Source: Thamnaconus septentrionalis
Lineage: Eukaryota; Chordata; Actinopteri; Tetraodontiformes; Monacanthidae
Length of the DNA: 64,000 nucleotides
Direction of reading: 5' to 3'
Assembly (NCBI GenBank): GCA_009823395.1
Contig: CM020512.1
Span: forward strand, 4,841,405 to 4,905,404
The notes beneath the pieces were generated by a model that did not search any database, was not told the origin of the DNA, and saw only the letters and a list, made by a program, of their open reading frames with translations. Shown here piece by piece: positions 48,845 to 64,000 of the stretch. Positions within the stretch are counted from its first letter, which is position 1, and each line of letters opens with the position of its first letter. Both the position numbers and the translations under genes were made by a program.

Positions 48845-51601
48845 ATGCCTTTTCTGGAGTTCATAGCGGGGAGCCTCTCAGGTGAACAAGAAGAGCCGTG
48901 CACAGCCAACTGCATGTAAACTAAACAGTTGAATAGCGAAAGAATTCCATGAATTGTCCCCCCCCCCCCCCTGCAGGCGCCGTGGGGACAGCAGTTGGAC
49001 ATCCATTGGACACTGTCAAGGTTGAGTAACGCTGACAGCCATAAACATGAAAATGTCTCCTTTTATGACGGATCGTGTCTCCTTCGTATAGGTGCGACTG
49101 CAGGCCCAGTCTGAATACAAGGGGATGCTTCACTGCATGTCCAAAACGTATTCCCGTGAAGGGGTGAGGAGCTCTGCTGTGTCAGCCCCCCCTGCAAAAA
49201 TATCACCTGTCCAAAACACAACAAAGAGTCTGATACTCCCCCCCGTGTTTCCTCAGCTCCGAGGATTCTTCAAGGGCATGGCGTTCCCGTTGCTGACCAC
49301 CGGCCTCATCAACTCGGTTACCTTCGGCTGCTACAGCAACGCCTTGGATTACCTCACTCAGTCTCGGCGCAGCGGTCGCAGTCAGGGCGAGCCGGCCTCC
49401 GCACCGCACAGGTGTTCGCTGCAGGCTGCTTCTCTGGCCTGATGCAGGTGAGGTTGCAGCGTCTGAGGGTCGCCGTCTGCTACTTGCGGACGGAACAAAG
49501 TTCACAGGTACCTGGATTCATCGGGAGCCGAGAAACTTGTTATCTATGAGTGAAAAAAAAACAGTAGTTTTCTAGTTTCTACAGCCTTTCGAGGGTCCAT
49601 GTTCCAGATTTTCATCCAACTTTAGACACCATGACTGTAAAAACTAAGGCTGGGCTCAACTCTAGAATACAAATCTCCCTCTGTTGGACCAATAACAATA
49701 ACAATAACAAAAACACAGGGCTCTAGTCCAAATATCTATCCATCCAACTTCTATACCTGCCTCTTCCTGCTCTCAGGGTGGTGGGGGTCTACTGGAGCCT
49801 ATCCCAGTTGTCATTGGACAAAAGACAGAGTTACACTCTGGACAAGTCGCCAGTTCAACGCAGGGCCCATCCACACTTACACACACACACCTACAGACAA
49901 TTTAGAGTTCCCAATTTGCCTCACATGCATGGTTCTGGACTGTTGGAGGAAGCTGGAGAACCTGGACACACAGGGAGAACATGCAAACTCCACACAGAAA
50001 GGCCTCAGGCCCGGGATCGAACCCACAACCTTCTCGCTGTGCTCAGCTAACCACTGCAACTCTGTGTCACTCTGGCCAAAATATTAGAGTTTAAAATGCT
50101 GATCGAAACTAAAATTCTTCCCCATTAGTGCACTTCCCTAACCCGTAACCCTGAACCTGCCCTCAGGTGTCTGTCTGTGCACCCGTAGACCTGGTGAAGG
50201 TGCGGCTGCAGGGCCAAAAGACGGCTGAGCGGTACCGGGGGCCCGTTCACTGCGTCGCCGTCATCCTGAAGGAGGACGGAGCCAGAGGCCTCTTCAGAGG
50301 AGGGGCGGCCCTGGCCCTGAGGGACGTGCCGTGCTACGGCCTCTACTTCCTGCCTTACGAGTTGATCCGAAATGCTCTGACTGAGACGGGCAAACAGCCA
50401 GGTCAGTGAGCGAGGCAACGGCGGGGCGCCGTGCAACCCTGCAGAGAAAGCAAGAGGGTGGTTTGGGTGTAAAGTCAAGGGTGAAATGCAGAGGTGGCAA
50501 AAGTATTCACGTTCTGTATTTAAGTAAAAGTACAGATACTTGTGTGAAAAAAAGTACTCTGGTTAAAGTGTAAGTACTGATTAAACTTATTAACTCAAGT
50601 AAAAGTAAGAAAGTACAAGTTCTGAAATGTACTGAAGTAAAAAGTGAAAATAATTTTTTTGCCATCAATGAAACAAAACATTGGTTGATAATTTTGCAAA
50701 AATGACAGATTAATCTGGACTGAACTGACCAGAGGCCTTGCAGGAGCTTCTGGATCAACAGCCTTGCTACTCCCAATACTGTAGTTTTCTTTTCTTTTTC
50801 AACTGCAGCACAACCAAACTGTAATCAGTTATGACCAGTGAGCCATTATTGGATGTTTAAACTTACAATATAAAACTAAATCTATTTAAAGTATGACAAA
50901 AACCAGTGTTTGTTTCTACATTTGTACATAGTGAGTGACCCCAAGGTGTTCTAAAATACGATCCACTTTAATATTTAACTGCACAACTGTATAGGTCAAA
51001 TAGCTCTGCTTCAAGCAACAACAACTACAACAACAACAACAATAATGGTGATTAAGATTATGATGTTGATGATAATAAATTAATAACTTTTATAAAAAAA
51101 AGTGTATCTTTTAAACACAAAATTAACGAGCATGTTTTTCCAATGTAAGGAGTAGACAGTACAGATATTTGTGTCCAAATGTAGAAGTAAAAATAAAAAG
51201 TTGTCAGAAAAGGAAATACTCAACTAAAGCACAGATACCTGAAAAATCTACTCAAGTACATTAACAAAGCATTTGTACTTTGTAACTCACCACCTGTGGT
51301 GAAATACTCTGCTTCCACAGGTACATTTGCGATACTGATGGCCGGTGGCTTGGCGGGCGTGGTCACCTGGTGCTTCGCCACGCCCATGGACGTGGTCAAG
51401 TCCAGGCTGCAGATGTCGGGGGCCGGCGGCCGCGAGTACAATGGGATCCTGCACTGCATGCGGCTGAGCATCAGAGAGGAGGGTGGCCGGGTCTTCTTCA
51501 AGGGGCTGCTGCTGAACAGCGTGCGGGCCTTCCCCGTCAACGCCGTCACCTTCCTCAGCTACGAGAGCCTGATGAAGCTTTTCTTCTCCATGAGCAGGTG
51601 A
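48845..51601 (+). CDS. slc25a45: Mitochondrial carrier of the SLC25A45/47/48 clade, apparent frameshift in exon 4
   Basis: Inner mitochondrial membrane solute carrier; substrate is not deducible from sequence. Exons are 48845-48881, 48977-49020, 49092-49163, 49257-49447, 50167-50401 and 51321-51601. The three signatures are present: HPLDTVKVRLQ, APVDLVKVRLQ and TPMDVVKSRLQ. The end RAFPVNAVTFLSYE matches SLC25A45; other blocks (YRGPVHC, LRDVPCYGLYF) are shared with SLC25A48, and the third repeat also resembles SLC25A47. The exons total 860 bases, one short of a multiple of three. Exon 4 reads in frame through CYSNALDYLTQSRRSGRSQG and then must change frame to read AQVFAAGCFSGLMQ before its phase-0 donor. 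Read literally, translation stops at 49439-49441. With one base restored the length would be about 286 aa, against 288 in human SLC25A45. Family is certain; orthology and coding integrity are not. Confidence 0.7.
49448..50166 (+). other. slc25a45-like intron 4
   Basis: Begins GTGAGG and ends CCCTCAG. Most of it is the reverse-oriented dispersed repeat at about 49740-50075. Confidence 0.8.
49740..50075 (-). mobile_element. Dispersed teleost repeat, copy 2 (minus orientation)
   Basis: Reverse complement of the repeat at 17363-17635: contains GGAGCCTATCCCAG, ACTCTGGACAAGTCGCCAGT, CTACAGACAATTTAGAGT, ACATGCATGG and GGGAGAACATGCAAACTCCA. It extends further on the 5' side of the element, with ATCGAACCCACAACCTTCT. 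Confidence 0.75.
50402..51320 (+). other. slc25a45-like intron 5
   Basis: Starts GTCAGT and ends GCTTCCACAG. About 810 of its 919 bases are a single hAT-type insertion, so the ancestral intron was only about 100 bp. Confidence 0.85.
50489..51298. mobile_element. Non-autonomous hAT-type element, 810 bp
   Basis: The ends are CAGAGGTGGCAAAAGTA and, inverted, TACTTTGTAACTCACCACCTGTG. The flanking 8-bp duplication is GTGAAATG (50481-50488) and GTGAAATA (51299-51306), one mismatch. Repeated AAGTAAAAGTA-type motifs fill the arms, as in common fish hAT-derived elements. No transposase frame. The right end is 22 bp from the last exon of the slc25a45-like gene. Confidence 0.85.
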
Positions 51602-52850
51602 CCGCTGAAAGGTTGAAGCCGCTTCCATTATTCCGAGACTCGTCCGCAGATGTTGTCTATATACCAATGTACCCTGAACCGGGGTGAAGATCCTCAGAGA
51701 ACCTGGCCTTCATGTTTGTGTGCGTTACAACATAACATTCAGGCTTCCACATTGTGCTGCAGCATTGTGCCAATTAATACTCCACTCCTATTGACTCCTC
51801 CAGCAACCAACATATCCATTTCACAATTTCTGCTCTAGACCTGCGGACTGTCTATTCATAGAGTCTTTGTACTTTTAATTGCATTTGTGTCTTAAAATGT
51901 TTTTATTTTACAGCTCCTCACACGTCATATATATTTTTTTAGAAAGTATCAGCACTGGCAGCTCCTCATTTTTTTTTAAACTGGTTTTACTCAGTATTGC
52001 ACATCAATAGTTTCTGGTCATGCAGGTCTCTACTGGTCGACTTTTATTTAGGCCAACGTGTCCTTATTCCTGTGGATTATGTCGCCACCTTCTGGTTTGT
52101 ACAGGCTTGACATCATCCGACAGTCTGCATAGTGCATACGTGGTTGGTTGTTTTTGTGGGATTGTTTTACAATAGTGTCTGACGTCACTTGAAATGCTGA
52201 TACCTTACAATGTGTGTCCGCCGCAGCTAAAGTGGACAGTCGATCAGTCGTCAGGTTGTCTGTGCTGTAAAACACTCCCAATGATAAAAAAAAAAAAAGT
52301 CATTCAACACTCATGGTTACTTATGATTTTTACTTGACCAAATATTACCGTTAGCAGAGCTTTCTGTGTTTCACTGTTGTAATGAACCCTGTCTGCACAA
52401 ATTACTCACAATCTAGCACATTTTATTATTTTACGGTTTACTGTGAATGCCAAATCGAACATCCTCAACAAGTTCTTACCTCTTTGTGTCAACTGGATTC
52501 ATGTGAATTGTTCCATTCAAGACGGTGGAAAAAAAACAACAATGTCTTTCTAAAGCCAAGTTTGAGTCGTCTGTTTGTTTGTGGTTTTCCTGGAAACAGG
52601 TTTCTTCTCAGCAGAGCCTACTTTCTGACACAGGTGTTTGGTGTTTTGGTGTCATTAGAACTTGTAAAACAGGATTGAGGCTCCATCTCGAACTAAAAAT
52701 CTAAGCACATGGCTATGGCTCATAAGCACTTGTGTTTGAGGGAATAAACAAGTGGTGCACGCTCAACTGCAGAACCGACATTTGTTATGAGTCACGCTGT
52801 TGGCAAACAGAAACACGAGGGGAGCAGAAGACGCAGGCTGTCAGTCGAAC
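51602..52850 (+). other. slc25a45-like 3' UTR and tail-to-tail spacer
   Basis: Follows the TGA at 51599-51601. A canonical AATAAA lies at 52743-52748. No coding sequence is recognised; the open frame at 52382-52678 has no domain. Confidence 0.5.
52743..52748 (+). terminator. Candidate poly(A) signal of the slc25a45-like gene
   Basis: AATAAA on the plus strand, about 1.14 kb after the stop codon and 106 bp from the opposed slc35e2 signal. Confidence 0.4.
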
Positions 52851-52853
52851 CAC

Positions 52854-52859
52854 TTTATT
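52854..52859 (-). terminator. Candidate poly(A) signal of slc35e2
   Basis: TTTATT on the plus strand, AATAAA on the minus strand, about 1.1 kb beyond the slc35e2 stop. It would give a 3' UTR covering 52.85-53.96 kb. Confidence 0.45.
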
Positions 52860-53959
52860 TGGAGGTAAAACCACAAGTGAGCAACATGCCGTTCCACAAA
52901 ACTAATGGGAGTACAGTGTAGTGTTGGGCCAACTTGTCTGGAAGTCTTGATTACGACTTCCCTCTGTCAATCATTGTCCTCTCCAGTCACTGAAAATGAA
53001 CAGTTATCGAAAGTACTCCGCTCTTTAAACGACCACATGGGCAGAGTTATCGACACTTAACTTAAAATGTTTTCCAAAAATTAAAATAAAATTAAAAAAA
53101 AAATCTGTAGGAGAAATAAACCGAAGCTCACTTTTAATTTCATGGTCTGGCGCAGCACTGCTGCGCTGCCCCAGCATGCTGTTGCAACACGGAGACAAGC
53201 ACAAAGAGACTGCAGGTGGACAAACCTGCCCATCCCGCAGTCCCAACACACACTGCCAACAGTTGATGAAAAGACAAAGCATTCCTAGAATGCATTAGTG
53301 GCTTTCACAGATGAAAAAAAAAGACAAAAGAAACAGGTCAGTATAAACTTTGGCTGGACGAGCCCCCGAACAGGTCTTCGATCCCCAGTTTGCACCTCAC
53401 ATTCAGATACTAACAAGATCAATTTGACGTCGAAGGACAGGATAGTGTATCACCCAAATTGAAAAGGAAATTGCACAGGATAGCAGTGGCTTACATTCAG
53501 CAGCTGCTGTACCACAGGTGAGGCAGCCACAGGCTGGCGAATGCGAGCTGCAAGACAAAGACTTTCTTTGTTAAAAAAAAAAAAAAAATTGCTAAAAGAC
53601 ACCCTGAGCTTCTTCTTTCACTGACCAACAGCAGACAGAGGTAAAGGTCACAGGCGTTCAGGGGAATGTACACAGGATGAAGATCCCACGGGATTCTTGA
53701 TATTCTGGTCTGCCCGAGTGGCCAAGAGTTTGGCGACCTGTTCACATGACGACCTTTTACCGGCTTGCCAAAGTTTTCCTTCCGTCGCGTTTAGGCTGAG
53801 CTCGGTGGCAACACCGACGCCGAGTGGCCACTCCGGCTGGAATGTGAGCCAGGCCAAGGTCGGTCGAGGCGACCTCAACCCCGGTCGCCCCCTCCGAGGC
53901 GGTCGCGGGCAGCAGGCAGCGGGCAGCGAGCAGCGCCGTCCCCGTCGCCGCCCGTCCGG
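52860..53959 (-). other. slc35e2 3' UTR
   Basis: Lies between the candidate poly(A) signal and the stop codon at 53960-53962. Contains two A-rich runs (about 53082-53102 and 53570-53588). Frames crossing it have no recognisable domain. Confidence 0.5.
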
Positions 53960-60656
<6,697 letters not shown>

Positions 60657-60657
<1 letters not shown>

Positions 60658-61140
60658 GCTCCACGTACCTCCGGGGCTCCAAAACTGCGAGCGGAAAAGT
60701 GACGTTTAACACGACCGCAGGTCAATAAAGCGACGGCAGAGTGCAGGAACAGAAACAGGAAGTTGCGCCGCGACGTTAGCGAGCGCTACTAGCCGCTGCT
60801 CTCGCAGCAACGTGGGCTCCTGCTGCAGACAACGACAAGCTGAATCACCAGCCGAGCTGTCAGCCATGCTCAGTCGTCGTGGCGGCGGAATGTTATCTGA
60901 GGCCACGGCCACCGTGCACACACGCGTGGGCGTCTCTTGGCCCAGTCCACATCTGTAATTCTGCCGAGCCTCTAACGTGGCTGCTCCCGAACAATCAGCT
61001 CCAAGCGCCGTCGCCGGAAAAGCAGCAGCAGGGCGCAAACCGGTAGCCTTTCACAATACAAGCGTGGAAACGAACAAAATTCCCACCGCGGCTCAGTTTC
61101 TCGTGCTTGTAAAATCGATTTGGCTCCACCGTTCACGGAA
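60657..61140 (-). promoter_or_regulatory. Likely slc35e2 promoter and non-coding first exon
   Basis: CpG-rich block upstream of slc35e2 containing the donor sites named above. A minus-strand ATG at about 60867 (MADSSAGDSACRC) opens a frame that terminates before the donor and could be an upstream ORF. The plus strand also reads open from 60977 but has no domain. Confidence 0.45.
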
Positions 61141-64000
61141 AATTGGTTCCAAGACCAATCGGTCTGTGCGCCAGTCACTTATTACCGTAATTTTCTAGAG
61201 CGCTTTTGATTTTACATCTCAAAATTTCCGTATTTCCGCTGTTGCAGACATTGTTGTCACTCCCCCATCCGAGGCCATAAAACAATTGCTTTGGGATATT
61301 TCGGGGGTCATTTGCAATCTTAGTTATCCACAAACATATAGGGTCATGTAGGGGAAGGGTCCAAATATTAATTTAATGGACCAAAGCAAATAAAATATGT
61401 AGGCTATGCTATAGTTTCTAACTCTCAGTTCTACCACTATATGAGCGAATACAACCAGTGATCGCAACCTGACCAACTGGACGGACAACATGTAAATATG
61501 ATTAAATCTAAATATGATTAAAAAAAACTCGTTTGCATATCATCCTTGGAACCCAATAATCAAGAACTGCTTCATCCCAATTGAAGATCTCATATAGAGG
61601 GTCTAAGTAATGGAATTCACTTCCTTCTCAATTTCTTACACTCTCTGTAATGGGAAATATGTATTCTTGGGTTATTTTACTCTGTTGTATTCTAGGTTAT
61701 ATGATCAGTAGTAGCGTATGTAACCTCTTGATTTCCCCGTCTAGGATATGAGCTGTGAAATCGTCCTGCCAGTCCTGTATTCATTGTTGTGTCTTCCTCT
61801 ATTCTCTTCCTCCTTCTCCCTTATCTTGTCCCCTCCCAGTCCTGCTGCATAAAGACTTGCTTCTTCCTTTCCTCTGTGCACTTGCACTGGCATTCATTCG
61901 AGCTGTTGCACCTGTTGCATCTGTTCTGTTGGTTGTACTTTGTTTGTGCCTCGGATATCCGATCTTTTATTTCTGTTCATTAAATTACTTATTTACTCAG
62001 CATTTCTGCATCAGTATCTTTGCTCTTTTCCACAACACTATCTCAATCTGTATTTAAGAAGTCTGTATGCATGCTGTGTAACCAAGAACTGGATGTCTTG
62101 CCTTAACCTTTAACTTTTATTGCACCTTGTTATGTGTATATCCCTGATCTGCATTCAACTGGGTTTTTATCCCAGAGGTTATGAATTTGTTGCGTGTGTT
62201 TTGTATAATGGTTTGCATCTTTATTTGTTTTGTCTTAGTTTTGGGAGGTCCTCCTGACAAGCCCATTGAATGTTATTTTTGGACTTCCTAGCATGTCTGC
62301 TTTGTATAATTTTGGTTTAATATTATCTAATAATTAGTGTCATCAAAACACATATTGATGATACAAAATTATTTTTCCATTTTAATTGTTGTTTTCATTA
62401 CTCTTTTGAAGAATAGCAGTATGGCATGTAGTTTTCATTTCACATTGTTAAGAACAAATACGGATTGTTAACACATCTATGGAACAGGAAAGAGAGCGAG
62501 AAAAGAGACGGGCTAAGGCCAGGTTCTGTCATGTCAGTGGTCTCCGTAATGTTGCCTGCTCTCCACTTGGGGGCAGCAGCGCTCGCTGTGGGAGAACAAC
62601 GACAAATTACGCGGGAGCAGAATAAAAGCTCAGCACAGCGGCCGTTCCTGTTTTTATTGACAAATGTGAAAGTGGACTTGTGTCAAATGGAGGTGGACAG
62701 AGGAAGGCGGAAGATCAGATAAATGTGCACTTCTGCTCTCAAAGTACATGACAAGATATGGACGAAACAAGGTCAGTTAAATTAAAGTCACGAGTTCTGG
62801 ATGCAAGTTTGTCTGTTTTTACGCCTTTTAGTGTATTACTGGACCACTCTCTATAGTACGAGCAGCCACGCCCCTCATTTCTCAGGACAAAATTAACAGC
62901 CGCGCTTTTGGAAATGAGACTATAATCTGCATAGGTTTCCATTTCCGGGTCTCTTTGTTGGTCAGTTATGTATTAATTTTCTCTCTCTAAATATAAACAA
63001 ATGGCGATTCTTCAGGACTGAGCATAGTTTAAGATGTTTACAGGTTGTTATGAATTTTCGTTCAAATGAAAAATATAAAGTCCAACGGGTGTGTGGACGA
63101 AACTCGAAAACGTATCATTATTATTATTATCAATCGTTTCGTGAATCAGCCTCTAAATCAATGAATTATGACTGGTTTAATTAATTACTGTACACTGTTA
63201 ATTTTAACAAACTAATGACAAAACAACTGACATGTATTAAAGTCACACATTATTCCAGCATTTGTACATTTTATTTATGTATTCTTCATTTCAATTTTGT
63301 GGTTTAAAACGTGAATTACTGAACTTTCTGTGTCTGACAGCTGTCCAGCTCATAAGTCAGGATGGAAAACTGAATCATGTGCACGATCATGCTTTTCTGC
63401 TTTGTCGGGTTTCATTTTGTTGTCAAAGTGTGCAAGGGCAGCTTTACAGACCCGTCAAACATCAACTATAAACCGAGTCACATACAAAACAACGTTCAAA
63501 GTTCAACTGGCCTCCTATTGTCTCTGAGCAATTCAGTATTTAGAGAATAAACATTTTGGTGGAATAGGATTGTATTGTGACTATCAACCTTCAAATGGGT
63601 TGTTTTCCCAACAGAAATCTTGAGGCCAGTTCTGCCAGTTCACGGGTGTTTATTGACCCTCTTTATTGCGCAAACTGTCAGCCTTTTAATATGCACGACT
63701 GTCAGACGTTAAATTGGGTTTGTGGTCAACAGAAGTATAGGCACTGTGCCTCACCCTCAGTCTTGAACAAACATGTGCCCAAGCAGGTACAGATGATATT
63801 AATCAGTCTACTTTGCACAGTCACCCTCACACACAGACACACCTACACCTCCACAGCAACAAAGTGAAAAGCCATCCCGCTCCTACAACGATCTTAGATG
63901 TAAAGCAAACAAATAAAACAAGACTGTGCTTGAGTCTAAAAATGCAAGCAGCTCGATAAAAATCTGGATTTACTATCTTTAAACCAGTGTGAAACAAAAG
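61140..64000. other. No gene recognised
   Basis: A+T-rich intergenic DNA. Short open frames at 61755-62057, 62465-62722, 63262-63471 and 63577-63867 have no splice context, domains or codon bias that would support them. Confidence 0.5.

Noticed and set aside
60977..61198. Plus-strand frame MAAPEQSAPSAVAGKAAAG divergent from slc35e2
   Set aside because: It starts inside the CpG-rich promoter and turns into A+T-rich sequence without a donor; a chance frame is more likely than a divergent gene.
62465..62722. 85-codon frame with good length
   Set aside because: No domain, no splice context, and the G+C-rich part looks like a dispersed repeat.

Overview
The window reads as a nuclear chromosome segment of a teleost fish. 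It has multi-exon genes with GT-AG introns, abundant (CA)n and other microsatellites, several non-autonomous hAT-type DNA transposons with 8-bp target duplications, and dispersed repeats of the kind common in fish. The pairing spsb1 - slc25a33 matches the neighbourhood on human 1p36 (H6PD-SPSB1-SLC25A33-TMEM201), and slc35e2 is also a 1p36 gene. All gene models below were joined by hand from GT-AG boundaries and reading phase; none was tested by alignment.

Layout. 1-19 kb: no convincing complete gene; a G+C-rich, microsatellite-dense belt lies at about 4.3-10.8 kb, and one orphan candidate terminal exon at 16.9 kb on the minus strand. 19.0-24.4 kb (+): CpG-rich likely promoter and the two coding exons of spsb1 (SPRY plus SOCS box, 273 aa). 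27.5-34.1 kb (+): slc25a33, a mitochondrial pyrimidine nucleotide carrier (7 coding exons, 315 aa), with CLEAR/E-box and twin CRE sites upstream. 37.2-43.1 kb (+): a type I membrane receptor with one group B SRCR domain and two Ig domains (7 coding exons, 398 aa). 43.1-46.6 kb (-): emerin (LEM domain and C-terminal membrane anchor, 7 coding exons, 184 aa). 48.8-52.8 kb (+): a mitochondrial carrier of the SLC25A45/47/48 clade (6 coding exons) with an apparent one-base frameshift in exon 4. 52.8-60.8 kb (-): slc35e2, a nucleotide-sugar/triose-phosphate-type transporter (8 coding exons, 383 aa). 61-64 kb: no gene seen.

The genes do not form an operon-like system. Two pairs (SRCR-Ig/emd and slc25a45-like/slc35e2) are tail-to-tail, with candidate poly(A) signals only about 110 bp apart. 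The most unusual structural signal is that three different hAT-type elements, each with an 8-bp duplication, sit 17-29 bp from an exon edge in three different genes. The most notable gene is the SRCR-Ig receptor, whose extracellular domains are each coded by one phase 1-1 exon.
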